A stretch of 64,000 nucleotides of DNA from Litorilinea aerophila (GTDB lineage Bacteria; Chloroflexota; Anaerolineae; Caldilineales; Caldilineaceae): the NCBI RefSeq assembly GCF_006569185.2, contig NZ_VIGC02000010.1, positions 1 through 64,000 of the forward strand, read 5' to 3'. Shown here piece by piece: positions 53,131 to 61,640 of this stretch. The notes below the pieces were generated by a model, which was not told the DNA's origin, made no database searches, and saw nothing but the letters and a program-made list of their open reading frames with translations. Positions within the stretch are counted from its first letter, which is position 1, and the number at the start of each line of letters is the position of its first letter. Both the position numbers and the translations under genes were made by a program.

Positions 53131-54000
53131 ATGACTGGCAATGGCAGCAAATATGTGGTGGTGACCGGCGTCTCCAGTGGGATCGGCCGGGCAACCCTGG
53201 CCGAGCTGGCCGCCCACGGCTATCACGTGTTTGGCAGCGTCCGGACCCAGGAAGTGGCAGATCGGCTCTCCCAGGAGTATGGCGCCGCGTTCACGCCCCT
53301 CTTGTTCGACGTGACCGACGAAGACGCGGTGGACGCGGCCGCCGAGCAGGTGGCCGAGGTGGTGGGCGATCGGGGGCTGGTTGGCCTGGTCAACAACGCG
53401 GGCATCGCGGTCGGCGGGCCACTCCTGTATCTGCCGATTGAGGAGATGCGTCGGCAGTTCGAGGTCAACCTGTTCGGCGTGATGAACGTGATCCAGGCTT
53501 TCGCCCCCCTGTTGGGCGCGGAGGCGGAAGCGCCCCACCCACCGGGCCGCATCATCAACCTGAGTTCGGCCAGCGGCCACACGGCCTATCCCTTCCTGGG
53601 GCCCTATGCCGCTTCCAAGTTCGCCCTGGAGGGCTTTTCCGACAGCCTGCGGCGGGAACTGCAGCTCTTCGGCATCGACGTCATCGTGATCATTCCCGGC
53701 GCGGTGCGTACGCCCATCTGGGACAAGGCCCTGGCCCTGGCAGAGGAGGACGACTACAGCGACACCGAGTACGCCGAGATCGTCCCCAAGGTACGGGAGA
53801 CCCTGGCGCGCCTGGAGCAGGAGGGTATGCCGCCGGAACGGGTGAGCCGCACCATCCGCCAGGCCTTGGAGAGCCCCAGGCCCAAGACCCGCTACGTGGT
53901 GGCCAACAACTGGCTGTTGGGCTGGATTTTGCCCCGCTGGCTGCCTGATCGCTGGCTGGATCGCCTGGTGGCCCGCCAGTGGGGGTTGGGCCGCGCCTGA
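53131..54000 (+). CDS. Short-chain dehydrogenase/reductase (SDR)
   Basis: This 289-residue classical SDR has an NAD(P) motif, VVVTGVSSGIGRATL (TGxxxGIG, residues 9-23). VNNAGIAVGGP, the catalytic serine region INLSSASGHTAYP and the catalytic YAASK also match. The C-terminal helical region (WLLGWILPRWLPDRWLDRL) is hydrophobic and could associate with membrane, as in retinol or 17-beta-hydroxysteroid-type SDRs. Start after AGAAAGGCTCCCAGT. It stands alone. Confidence 0.92.
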   Translation: MTGNGSKYVVVTGVSSGIGRATLAELAAHGYHVFGSVRTQEVADRLSQEYGAAFTPLLFDVTDEDAVDAAAEQVAEVVGDRGLVGLVNNAGIAVGGPLLYLPIEEMRRQFEVNLFGVMNVIQAFAPLLGAEAEAPHPPGRIINLSSASGHTAYPFLGPYAASKFALEGFSDSLRRELQLFGIDVIVIIPGAVRTPIWDKALALAEEDDYSDTEYAEIVPKVRETLARLEQEGMPPERVSRTIRQALESPRPKTRYVVANNWLLGWILPRWLPDRWLDRLVARQWGLGRA

Positions 54001-54070
54001 AGCCACCCCACGAGGACCAGGCGGTACGCATTCACCCCAGACTGGATCAGGGACCTGAGCCGCAGGGACA

Positions 54071-54310
54071 GACTCCCCTGCAAAAAGGGCATTTTTGAAC
54101 GCAAAGGCGTCAAGAAGCGCAGGAGAGAAGCACCCGAATCAGCGTTCATCGGCGTGGGTCAGCGTCCGAATTTCAGCAGTTCACGATTTCGACGCGGAGT
54201 CGGCATCCTCAGATGCCGACCCAGGCGGAACAGCGCCGCATCTGAGGATGCTCACTCCACAAATGGGCAACAATCGTGAAGTACTGAATTTGACCTTTTT
54301 GCAGTAGAGT
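54071..54310 (+). repeat. Dispersed repeat R2, copy B, interrupted by R3
   Basis: GACTCCCCTGCAAAAAGGGC to GTGGGTCAGCGTCC (54071-54167) matches R2 copies A and C. The remainder (TTTGACCTTTTTGCAGTAGA) resumes only after about 120 bases at 54290. The intervening block carries R3. The region 54001-54362 contains no gene. Confidence 0.75.
54169..54289. mobile_element. Putative MITE-like element (R3) nested in R2
   Basis: Inverted ends TTCACGATT (54180-54188) and AATCGTGAA (54272-54280) are perfect for 9 bases. The similarity extends outward, with about 17 of 20 bases matching through AATTTCAG and CTGAATTT. Inside are the GTCGGCATCCTCAGATGCCG palindrome and GCATCTGAGGATGC. It has no coding capacity. 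Because it splits an otherwise continuous R2 copy, its insertion is younger than that repeat. A target-site duplication cannot be set precisely. Confidence 0.6.
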
Positions 54311-54362
54311 CAGTTTGCAGTAGAGCCAGGGACAGGAACGAGAACACGAAAGGGAAAAAGAG

Positions 54363-55214
54363 ATGCAAGCGCTGTGTTCATCTGTGAAATGTATGGTTTC
54401 TGCAGTGGGCTCCCGGATCTCTACGCTGAGGGGTGGCTTCATTTTGGCGCTGGTTTCCGGGTTGGTGCTCCTCGCCCTGGCTGCCTGTAACCCGGGTGGC
54501 GGTGCCAGCGTGCTTCCGGCAGCGCCCGCCCAGACCCCGGCTGACGGGGCCGCTCCGGCCACTGCCACCCCGGCGTCCAACCCGGCTGATCCTGCGCCGA
54601 CGCCCACGGCAACGGCTGCACCCACCGAGTCCGCCCCCGAGCCCACCCCGGAGGCCAGGTTGCGGACCTTCCGGCTGGCGCCCGGGCAAAGCGAAGCCCG
54701 CTTCATCGTCGACGAGGTGTTGCTGGGGCGCCCCAACACCGTGGTGGGCAGCACCGACCAGGTGACCGGCACCATCCAGGTGGATCTGAACGACTTCCGC
54801 CAGACCCAGGTCAGCCCCATCCAGGTGGATGCCCGCTCCCTGGCCACGGACAACCGGTTCCGCAACCGTTCCATCCAGCGGCAGATCCTCCAGTCCCAGC
54901 GGGATGAATATCGCTACATCGTCTTCACCCCCACGGCCATCGAGGGGCTGCCGGAGACGGTGAACCTGGGTGAGCCCTTCACCTTCCAGATCGTCGGCGA
55001 CCTGACCATTCGAGATATCACCAGCCCGGTCACCTTCGAAGTCACGGTGACGCCCGTCTCCGAAACCGAGTTGACCGGCCTGGCCCGCACCACGGTCACC
55101 CGTTCCATGTTCGACCTGCGCATCCCCAACGTGCCCGGTGTGGCCGACGTCTCGGAAGATGTGCAGTTGGAGCTGGAATTTGTGGCGGTGGCCGAAGAAG
55201 GGACCGGCGGCTAG
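54363..55214 (+). CDS. YceI-family lipoprotein
   Basis: This 283-residue secreted protein has a signal peptide ending in a lipobox, LALAAC (Cys42), and then a 55-residue Pro/Ala/Thr-rich linker. The YceI lipocalin-like barrel follows, beginning FRLAPGQSEARFIVDEVLLG and containing ITGTIQVDL-like strands, FRNRSIQRQIL and VGDLTIRDITSPVTFEV. YceI proteins bind polyisoprenoids or amphiphilic lipids. The N-region is long; an in-frame ATG at 54393 would give a more usual signal peptide. It is followed by a strong terminator. Confidence 0.9.
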   Translation: MQALCSSVKCMVSAVGSRISTLRGGFILALVSGLVLLALAACNPGGGASVLPAAPAQTPADGAAPATATPASNPADPAPTPTATAAPTESAPEPTPEARLRTFRLAPGQSEARFIVDEVLLGRPNTVVGSTDQVTGTIQVDLNDFRQTQVSPIQVDARSLATDNRFRNRSIQRQILQSQRDEYRYIVFTPTAIEGLPETVNLGEPFTFQIVGDLTIRDITSPVTFEVTVTPVSETELTGLARTTVTRSMFDLRIPNVPGVADVSEDVQLELEFVAVAEEGTGG

Positions 55215-55254
55215 CCGTTGACCCTTTCTCCACCGCTCCCCACCGACTGTTGCC

Positions 55255-55285
55255 AAACGCCTGGCCTCTGGCCGGGCGTTTTTGT
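55255..55285 (+). terminator. Rho-independent terminator of the YceI gene
   Basis: AACGCCTGGCC-TCT-GGCCGGGCGTT (55256-55280) makes an 11-bp stem, including one G-U pair, with a 3-base loop. TTTTTG follows directly. It lies about 40 bases after the YceI stop. Confidence 0.9.
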
Positions 55286-55339
55286 TGCAGCGGCATGCAC
55301 CCGGCCGAAACGGCGATTTGTGGGCGCCGATGCAATCTG

Positions 55340-55620
55340 GTATCATCCGTGCATATGTCAAACGCAACCATGCAGGCTCTGGCCCGGAAGGGGCCAGCAA
55401 CCTTGCTCTTCCGAACCGGGTCTTCCCGGCACCGTGTGGGAAGTAACACGGGCAGGTCCACGGCCATCTCTGCCTTTTGCCCTGGCCAGGTGGTGAACGG
55501 CCAGTCGGTGAACAGCCGTGCTGGCAAAGGGGCTGACGTGGACCGGGCCGGGGGTAGCAGCCAGGGGGATGGCGCCCGGAAGGGCAACCTCATCCCGGCT
55601 GATCTCTGTTAGGCCGCCGG
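55340..55620 (+). promoter_or_regulatory. Highly structured leader upstream of phosphatase-like/methyltransferase gene
   Basis: Successive hairpins are visible: CTGGCCC-GGAAG-GGGCCAG, CCGGG-TCTT-CCCGG and CCGTGT-GGGAAGTA-ACACGG. GTCCACG and CGTGGAC could pair at long range across about 75 bases. The arrangement suggests a folded 5' leader of roughly 250 bases, and no gene is evident. I do not recognise a known riboswitch consensus. Confidence 0.35.
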
Positions 55621-55625
55621 TAGCC

Positions 55626-57125
55626 ATGTCTTCGTTGCATCCATCTCAACTGATCCCAGATCCCATCCAACCTCAAGCCCAGGGCCATGCACCCCAGACA
55701 GAGATGCGGCTGCTGCTGATCTGTCACGCCGAGGGGATGCATGATCGTTACGCCAACTTTGCCGGCGAAGAGAGCGGCCTGACTGCCCGGGGATGGGAAC
55801 AGGCCGACATCCTGGCCGGCTGGCTGCAGAATTACTGCACCATCGACACCCTGGTCAGCGACAGCCTCCTCCACAGCCGTCTCACGGCCCAGCGCATTGG
55901 CCAGGCCCTGGGATTGCCCGTGGCGGTCAACCGGGAGCTCCCCCTGTGTCCTCGAGGGGAATGGCAGGCGCTGGACGCCCGCCTGGTCGGCGCTCGCTCC
56001 CTCCAGGCGCTGGCCCAGCTTCAGGAGGAGGCGCTGCCGCCTCCTTACGCGGACTTCTGCCGCCAGTTGGTGGCTTCGGTGGACCGCCTGGTGGCCGAAC
56101 ATTGGGGATCAACCCTGGCGCTGGTCACCAGCGGCGACAACATCGCCACCTTGCTCCGCTACTTCTTCGGCGCCCATCGCCTGGACATCCAGATCGACCA
56201 CACCAGCCTCAGCGAAGTCAACTACCAGGGCCGACGCTGGCGCCTGGCCTACACCAACCGGTTGGAACATCTGCCCAGGCCGGTGCCCAGGGTGCAGCAG
56301 GTCAACGGAGAATCCAAGTCGGATGGGGAACCCATGGAGGATCTCTCCCTCGTCGTTCAGGTGTACAACCGGCTGGCCCAGGCAGACCTCCAGCGCAAGC
56401 GCACCGACGACGAAACCCGGCTGCGCCATCTGCTCCAGTTCGCCAAGATTCCACCGGATGCCCGGGTGCTGGACATCGGGACGGGGTTGGGCGTGCTTCC
56501 CCTCATGCTGGCCGAAGCTGGAGCCCGTTCCGTGGTGGGCATCGACATCTGCCCCACCATGTTGGAGCAGGCCGAGTATCTGCGCCTGAGCCGGCTCTCC
56601 CCGGCGGCCCAGCGGGTCAGCTTCCGTCTGGCGCCCGCACAGGCCCTCCCCTTCGCCGATGAATCCTTCGACGTGGTCTTCTGCCGCCTGGTGCTCCACC
56701 ACGCCCGCAAGCCAGAGCGCATCATCCAGGAGGCGGCCCGGGTCTTGCGGCCCGGAGGCATGCTCATCCTGGCCGAGCTCCTCAGCGCCGATAACCCCGT
56801 CAAACGGGCCACCCAGAACGCCATTGAAGAGCGGCGCAACCCCGCCCACGTGGCGGCGCGCACGGCCGATCAGTACAACAAGCTGGTGGTCGACCAGGGG
56901 TTAACCATCGAAGCCCGGGAAGTGGTCAGCTTCGAGCGGGAGTTGGAGGAGTGGATCGCGGGCATGCAGACGGACCCGGCCGATGTGGCCGTGGTCCGGG
57001 AGATGATTGAAGCGGGCCTGGAGACGGACGCCGCGGGCATCAACGCCCGTCGCCAGGGCAACACGCTGGTCTTTGAGCAGCGGATGTACTACGTGAAGGC
57101 GGTGAAGCCGCGCCCCTCGGAGTAA
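55626..57125 (+). CDS. Degenerate histidine-phosphatase domain fused to SAM-dependent methyltransferase
   Basis: This 499-residue protein joins two folds. Residues 27-215 resemble the phosphoglycerate-mutase/histidine-phosphatase family, but the RHG motif is ICHAEG (Arg replaced by Cys33, His34 kept) and the second catalytic histidine region is TSGDN in place of SHGG. Phosphatase activity is therefore doubtful. Residues 240-490 are a class-I methyltransferase with VLDIGTGLGVLPLML (281-295), GIDICPTM, DVVFCRLVLHH and a UbiE-like end. Start at ATG 55626 with a weak ribosome site; upstream in-frame starts lie in the structured leader. Substrate unknown. The first domain may serve as a ligand-binding module. 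Confidence 0.83.
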   Translation: MSSLHPSQLIPDPIQPQAQGHAPQTEMRLLLICHAEGMHDRYANFAGEESGLTARGWEQADILAGWLQNYCTIDTLVSDSLLHSRLTAQRIGQALGLPVAVNRELPLCPRGEWQALDARLVGARSLQALAQLQEEALPPPYADFCRQLVASVDRLVAEHWGSTLALVTSGDNIATLLRYFFGAHRLDIQIDHTSLSEVNYQGRRWRLAYTNRLEHLPRPVPRVQQVNGESKSDGEPMEDLSLVVQVYNRLAQADLQRKRTDDETRLRHLLQFAKIPPDARVLDIGTGLGVLPLMLAEAGARSVVGIDICPTMLEQAEYLRLSRLSPAAQRVSFRLAPAQALPFADESFDVVFCRLVLHHARKPERIIQEAARVLRPGGMLILAELLSADNPVKRATQNAIEERRNPAHVAARTADQYNKLVVDQGLTIEAREVVSFERELEEWIAGMQTDPADVAVVREMIEAGLETDAAGINARRQGNTLVFEQRMYYVKAVKPRPSE

Positions 57126-57284
57126 TCCCGTCGAAGTAATCCCGTCGAAGCAATACGGAGCCGCGCCGGAGGAGGTAGCTCTACATGAAACCGTGGCCGG
57201 CCTTGGGTCGATGATTGAAATCATCGGCTGGCAGACTCCAAGTGCGTTGAAACCCACTCCCCGGCGCGGATGGCACCTGGCTTG

Positions 57285-57303
57285 AATCCGTTTTCAACGG
57301 ATT
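57285..57303. terminator. Hairpin 3' of the methyltransferase gene
   Basis: AATCCGTT-TTC-AACGGATT is a perfect 8-bp stem with a 3-base loop, 160 bases after the stop. It lacks a U-tract, so its terminator role is uncertain. It lies in the 57126-57426 gap between convergent genes, together with repeat R1. Confidence 0.4.
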
Positions 57304-57348
57304 TCCTGTCCCCGCAAGGCATTTCCATGCCTCGTCATCGGACTAGTA

Positions 57349-57432
57349 CAGTCTGGCGTAAATACCACGGCAGAAATTCGGCGGCACTACCGCTGGTGGA
57401 ACCTATCGGCGAATTTCTGCCGGGATTTACTG
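57349..57432. repeat. Hairpin repeat R1, copy 2
   Basis: CGGCAGAAATTCG (57369-57381) and CGAATTTCTGCCG are perfect 13-base inverted arms about 28 bases apart. The end of the element supplies the TAA stop of the acyl-CoA dehydrogenase gene (57429-57427). Copy 3 at 60042 likewise begins TAAATCCCGG, immediately after the TAG of another gene and in the same orientation relative to the gene before it. Confidence 0.8.
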
Positions 57433-58617
57433 GCTGCCGCGGCGGGCATCCCGGTACAACTCCCGCACAATGATGGCCTTCTGGATCTGGGTGGTTCCCT
57501 CGTAGATCTGGTAGATCTTGGCATCCCGCATGAGTTTCTCCACGGGGTACTCCCGGCTGTAGCCGTTGCCCCCGAACACCTGGACCGCGTCCAGGGTGTT
57601 CTGCATGGCGGCATCGGCGCAGAAGGCTTTGGCAATGGCTGCCTCCAGGGTGTTTCGCCGTCCCTGGTCTGCCAGCCAGGCGGCCTTCCACGCCAGGGCT
57701 CGGGCCGCCTCCACCCGGATGCGCATGTCGGCCAGCATGAACCCGACCCCCTGGAACTGGGCGATGGGCTGGCCAAAGGCCGTCCGCTCTCCCGCATACT
57801 TGACCGCTTCATCCAGGGCCCGGCGGGCCACGCCGGTGGCCGCCGCAGCCACCGGGGGGCGACTGCGGTCGAAGACCTGCATGGCCAGCATGAACCCGTC
57901 CCCTTCCCGGCCCACCAGGTTGCTGGCCGGGACCTCCACCTCTTCGAAGAAGACCATGGCTGCCTGGGCCGCGTGCTGGCCCATCTTCTCCAGGGGCTTG
58001 CTGACGCTGACGCCGGGGTAATCCCGCTCCACGATGAAGCAGCTCATGCCCTTGTGGCCCCCTTCGGGGTCCGTCTTGGCAAAGACGGTGAAGAAACTGG
58101 CCACCGGCGCGTCGGTGATCCAGGTCTTGGCGCCGTTGAGGATGTAGCTGTCGCCCTTGCGGGTGGCGGTGGTTTTGATGCCAGCCACGTCAGAACCGGC
58201 GTCGGGCTCGGTCATGCAGTAGGACATGATCTTCCCTTCGTCCACCAGCCGGGGGAAATAGCGCTTTTTTTGCTCGTCGCTGCCGGCCAGCAGCAAGGGA
58301 AGGACGGCCAACTGGTTGAGCATCAGGGCGGTTTGGATGCCGGAGCAGGCATAGGCCAGCTCTTCGGCCACCAGACATTCCTCCAGCACGTTGGCGCCCA
58401 GGCCGCCGTACTCCTCGGGGATGTTCATGTTGACCAGCCCCACCTCCCGGGCCTTGTGGAAGATGTCCCAGGGCCATTCCCCGCTGCGATCGTATTCATC
58501 CGCCCTGGGCAGAATTTCCTTGCGCGCGAAATCCCTGGCCAGCTCCTGGAGCATGCGCATCTCCTCGGACAGCTCGAGCTGCAGGCCGGTGCTCTCTGCC
58601 ATGGTGTCGTGCAACAT
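57427..58617 (-). CDS. Acyl-CoA dehydrogenase
   Basis: This 396-residue flavoenzyme introduces the alpha-beta double bond of an acyl-CoA in beta-oxidation or branched-chain degradation and passes electrons to ETF. Signature 1 is YCMTEPDAGSDVAGIKT, signature 2 is QVFGGNGYSREYPVEKLMRD, and the catalytic base is E373 in IYQIYEGTTQIQ (the short/medium-chain position). GGGAGGGAGCGAAAT precedes the ATG. It stands alone, and its stop codon is contributed by repeat R1. Confidence 0.94.
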   Translation of the reverse strand: MLHDTMAESTGLQLELSEEMRMLQELARDFARKEILPRADEYDRSGEWPWDIFHKAREVGLVNMNIPEEYGGLGANVLEECLVAEELAYACSGIQTALMLNQLAVLPLLLAGSDEQKKRYFPRLVDEGKIMSYCMTEPDAGSDVAGIKTTATRKGDSYILNGAKTWITDAPVASFFTVFAKTDPEGGHKGMSCFIVERDYPGVSVSKPLEKMGQHAAQAAMVFFEEVEVPASNLVGREGDGFMLAMQVFDRSRPPVAAAATGVARRALDEAVKYAGERTAFGQPIAQFQGVGFMLADMRIRVEAARALAWKAAWLADQGRRNTLEAAIAKAFCADAAMQNTLDAVQVFGGNGYSREYPVEKLMRDAKIYQIYEGTTQIQKAIIVRELYRDARRGSQ

Positions 58618-58789
58618 ATTTCGCTCCCTCCCTCTTGACCGACTCCGGGCGCCGCCATCCCGGGCAGGCTTGTAGCTGGTGATGGGCGACTCCCGCCTAT
58701 TTGGGGTATCTCGATTGAATACCCGGGCTATTCTGGTATTGTTGTGGGTGGGTTTATAATATTCCCCCAGTAGGGAAAGGGGAGAACAG

Positions 58790-58935
58790 TGACCTGCAAA
58801 ATTTTTAAACGCAAAGGCGCAAAGGCGCAAAGAAACGCAGGAGAGAGTCACCCGAACCAGCGTTCATCTCCGTGGGTCAGCGTCCTCATTTGACCTTTGT
58901 GCAGTACTTTTGTGCAGTAGAGTGTGCAGTAGAGC
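58790..58935 (+). repeat. Dispersed repeat R2, copy C
   Basis: AACGCAAAGGCGCAAAGGCG, AAACGCAGGAGAGAGTCACC, CAGCGTTCATCTCCGTGGGT and CATTTGACCTTTGTGCAGTA run in the same order as in copies A and B. Its tail repeats GTGCAGTA three times (58910-58935). The region 58618-58994 contains no gene. Confidence 0.75.
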
Positions 58936-58994
58936 TATCCAATCGAAAACGCCAAGAGACAAACGTCAAGAGACAAACGTCAAGAGTGAGGTAA

Positions 58995-60041
58995 ATGTTA
59001 GAAAATTCGCACCTGTATCGGGAGATCCACGAGCAACCCCAGGTGTTGGCGGATCTCCTGGAGAGAGCCCGGCCAGCCATTCAGGGACTGGCTCGTGAGA
59101 TTCAGCGCCGGCAGATCCGGTACGTCATGATTGCGGCCCGGGGCACCAGCGACAACGCCGGCCGCTACGCCAACTACCTGCTGGGCGCGGTCAACGGCCT
59201 GCCGGTGGCCCTGGCGACCCCCAGCCTGTACACCATCTACCGACGTCCTCCCCGCCTCACCGATGCCCTGGTGTTGGGCATCAGTCAGAGCGGCAAGAGT
59301 CCAGACATCGTCAGCGTGGTGGCCGAAGCCCGACGCCAGGGCGTGCTCACAGCCGCCATCACCAACGAGGGCGCTTCCGACCTGGCCCAGGAGGCCGACC
59401 ACGTCATCCTGTTGCACGCCGGCGAGGAGCGCTCCATCGCCGCCACCAAGACCTACACCAGCCAGCTCATGGCCCTGGCCCTGCTCAGCGCCACCCTGGC
59501 TGACGACGCGGAAATGTTGGCCACCCTGGAGCAGGTGCCGGACGCGGTGGCCAACCAGTTGACCCTGAATGAACAGATCGGTGTCCTGGCCCAGCGCTAC
59601 CGCTACATGCGGGACTGTGTGGTTATCGGCCGGGGGTACAACTATGCCAGCGCCTTTGAATTGGCCCTGAAGCTCAAGGAGCTCACCTACACCATTGCCG
59701 AGCCCTACAGCAGCGCCGATTTTCTGCACGGCCCTCTGGCCCTGATCGAGTACGGTTTCCCGGCCATCGTCTTTGCCCCCACGGGCATCATGCTGCCGGA
59801 GATGCAGAGCTTCATCAGCCTGTTGCGGCAGCGGGAAGCCGAGGCCATCGTCATCAGCGATGACCCGGCCACGCTGGCCATGGGGCGCATCCAGCTTCCC
59901 CTGACCACGCCCGTGCCGGAGTGGATCTCGCCCATCACCGCCATCGTCCCTGGGCAGCTCCTGGCCATGCACCTGGCCCACGCCCGGGACTACGATCCCG
60001 ACCATCCCCGGGGGCTGCGCAAGGTCACCGAGACCCGCTAG
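58995..60041 (+). CDS. Double-SIS aminosugar isomerase/deaminase (GlmS isomerase-like, NagB-II type)
   Basis: This 348-residue protein has two SIS domains and no glutaminase domain. [17 protein letters not shown] is the N-terminal helix typical of this branch. [40 protein letters not shown] and [16 protein letters not shown] form the phosphosugar site. [20 protein letters not shown] and [14 protein letters not shown] lie in the second half. Without an ammonia-producing partner it would act as a glucosamine-6-phosphate (or related) deaminase/isomerase. Start after GAGGTAA. Confidence 0.9.
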   Translation: MLENSHLYREIHEQPQVLADLLERARPAIQGLAREIQRRQIRYVMIAARGTSDNAGRYANYLLGAVNGLPVALATPSLYTIYRRPPRLTDALVLGISQSGKSPDIVSVVAEARRQGVLTAAITNEGASDLAQEADHVILLHAGEERSIAATKTYTSQLMALALLSATLADDAEMLATLEQVPDAVANQLTLNEQIGVLAQRYRYMRDCVVIGRGYNYASAFELALKLKELTYTIAEPYSSADFLHGPLALIEYGFPAIVFAPTGIMLPEMQSFISLLRQREAEAIVISDDPATLAMGRIQLPLTTPVPEWISPITAIVPGQLLAMHLAHARDYDPDHPRGLRKVTETR

Positions 60042-60123
60042 TAAATCCCGGCAGAAATTCGCCGAGCGCATCCACCAGGGGGCGTGCCGCCGAAGTTCTG
60101 CCGTGGTATTTCTGCCAGACTGG
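60042..60123. repeat. Hairpin repeat R1, copy 3
   Basis: TAAATCCCGGCAGAAATTCG begins directly after the TAG of the double-SIS gene. The far end, CCGTGGTATTTCTGCCAGAC, reaches the stop of the ybaK gene. It lies between convergent genes, as does copy 2, and could terminate both transcripts. Confidence 0.8.
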
Positions 60124-60124
60124 G

Positions 60125-60601
60125 TTAGAGCCGGATGACCCGGGCGCCGACCAGCTTGATCAGAGCCTGGACGGGCAGCTCCACGTTGGCCCCCCGCTGG
60201 CCAGCGCTGACGGCGATGGTCTCAAAGGCCAGGGCGCGATGGTCCAGGTAGACGCTAAAGCCCCGGTTGATCAACGCCAGCGGGCTGATCCCGCCCGTCT
60301 GCAGGCCGGTCAGCGCCTCGGCCTGGTCGTGGGAGGCCATGCGGGCCCGCTTGATGCCCACGGCCCGGGCCAGCGCCTTGAGGTCCAGGGTCTCGGGCCC
60401 GGGAACCACCACCAGCATGGGCTTGTGGTTGGGCTGGTCAGCCAGAACGACCAGGGTCTTGAAGACCTGCGCCGGCGGCAGCCCGATGGCTTCGGCCACC
60501 TCTGTGGCTGAGTGGATGCCGGCATCGTAGTCGTAGGTGTGGATGCGGTAGGGGATCTTTTTGCTGTTGAGAAGACGGGTAACGTTGTTCTTGAATTCCA
60601 T
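60125..60601 (-). CDS. YbaK/EbsC-type aminoacyl-tRNA deacylase
   Basis: This 158-residue protein of the YbaK/ProRS-editing superfamily hydrolyses Cys-tRNA(Pro). Its start (MEFKNNVTRLLNSKKIPYRI), VFKTLVVLADQ with the catalytic lysine, and GGISPLALINRGFSVYLD match the YbaK subgroup. It is a single gene convergent with the double-SIS gene. Confidence 0.92.
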   Translation of the reverse strand: MEFKNNVTRLLNSKKIPYRIHTYDYDAGIHSATEVAEAIGLPPAQVFKTLVVLADQPNHKPMLVVVPGPETLDLKALARAVGIKRARMASHDQAEALTGLQTGGISPLALINRGFSVYLDHRALAFETIAVSAGQRGANVELPVQALIKLVGARVIRL

Positions 60602-60730
60602 GGGACCTGCCTGTTGGAGTCGTGCGTGGTATGACGTGATGGGTGAACCCCTTTACACACCGCCTGAGCTCTGGGCGTATTGACGCCTCTCGGAATCAGC
60701 CGGCTTCCGGACTGGGGTAAAGAAGCGTTT

Positions 60731-61390
60731 ATGGACTACCTGGAACGGTTATGGGCAGAGAATCCCACCACGGTGGCCGCACTTGGCGTCCTCCTGGTGT
60801 GCATCCTGGCTATCCTCTCCGCGCTCATTCGGGCCCGCCAGCGCAGCCGTGACCTCTTGGCCGCCCTGGGAGACAGCGCCCGGGGGCAGGTGGTGTTGCT
60901 GCGGCCTCTGGGCCTGTGGGGGTTCGAGGCGGCCATCCAGCCGGCGCCGGAACCGTTCAGCCAGTTTGTGGTGCGCTATCGGGCTGCGCCGGCCCTGCTG
61001 GCCTGGCTGTTGCGGCCCCTCCTGTACGGCGCCAATCAACTCACCTTCCAGGCCAGCCTGAACACCCGGCCGGCCGGCGAGCTCCTCTGGATCCGGGGTC
61101 AGGTGCCCAGTCGAGCCCTGGGCAAAGGAACAGAGCTGGGCCTCTGGGTCCAGCATCGCCTGGACATCAGCGGCAGCGAATACGCCACCCGGGGACCGAA
61201 CCCGGGTGCGCTCCAGCACGTCTTTCTGGATCTCCAGACCCGCTTTGGCCCGATCTTGCGCAAGGTGAGCATCCAGGCCGACGCCGCGCCAGAGATGGAG
61301 GTGGTGGTGCGCACCCGAGGCCTCAACCCGGAACAGATTCCGGCCCTGGTGGCCACCTTGCGGGCTGCCGGCCGGGCCGCCCTCTATTGA
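60731..61390 (+). CDS. Membrane-anchored hypothetical protein
   Basis: This 219-residue protein has one N-terminal helix (TVAALGVLLVCILAILSALI) and a soluble beta-rich domain with LLRPLGLWGFEAAIQPAPEP, FVVRYRAAPALLAWLLRPLL and ALQHVFLDLQTRFGPIL. I do not recognise a family. The topology suggests a short cytoplasmic or outside tail, an anchor and a globular domain of about 180 residues. ATG 60731 is taken because it precedes the helix directly; a longer in-frame start 51 bases upstream adds no conserved-looking sequence. Confidence 0.7.
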   Translation: MDYLERLWAENPTTVAALGVLLVCILAILSALIRARQRSRDLLAALGDSARGQVVLLRPLGLWGFEAAIQPAPEPFSQFVVRYRAAPALLAWLLRPLLYGANQLTFQASLNTRPAGELLWIRGQVPSRALGKGTELGLWVQHRLDISGSEYATRGPNPGALQHVFLDLQTRFGPILRKVSIQADAAPEMEVVVRTRGLNPEQIPALVATLRAAGRAALY

Positions 61391-61437
61391 CCCTGCGCAG
61401 ATCAGCGTCAAAACCCAAAAGTGCCCAAAAGGAATAC

Positions 61438-61474
61438 AGCGGCGTTTCGCTCTACCAAGAGCCTAAACGCCGCT
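61438..61474. terminator. Strong two-part hairpin downstream of the hypothetical gene
   Basis: AGCGGCGTTT (61438-61447) pairs perfectly with AAACGCCGCT (61465-61474). Inside, GCTCT (61449-61453) pairs with AGAGC (61458-61462) around ACCA. It could end transcription from the left gene and the tRNA gene on the right. No long U-tract is present. Confidence 0.5.
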
Positions 61475-61567
61475 GCATATCCATGATATCATCTTCACAA
61501 ACGACTTTACTACGGCGATGTGATGCCCGGCGCTAAGCGCCCTGCGATGTGTGTTGTGAAGATGAAG

Positions 61568-61640
61568 TAGCGCATACGGGATTCGAACCCGTGTCTCTGC
61601 CTTGAGAGGGCAGTATCCTAGGCCTCTAGACGAATGCGCC
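61568..61640 (-). tRNA. tRNA-Glu (anticodon CTC)
   Basis: The minus strand gives a 73-base cloverleaf: acceptor GGCGCAT with ATGCGCT, anticodon arm CTGCC-CTCTCAA-GGCAG with anticodon CTC, T-arm ACGGG-TTCGAAT-CCCGT, and discriminator A. CCA is not encoded. CTC reads GAG (Glu). Confidence 0.95.

Noticed and set aside
55378-55410. SAM-riboswitch-like phrase (GGGGCCAGCAACC) before a methyltransferase gene
   Set aside because: The GCAACC resemblance stands alone; the downstream GGUGC pairing partner and the closing P1 helix of SAM-I/IV types are not found.
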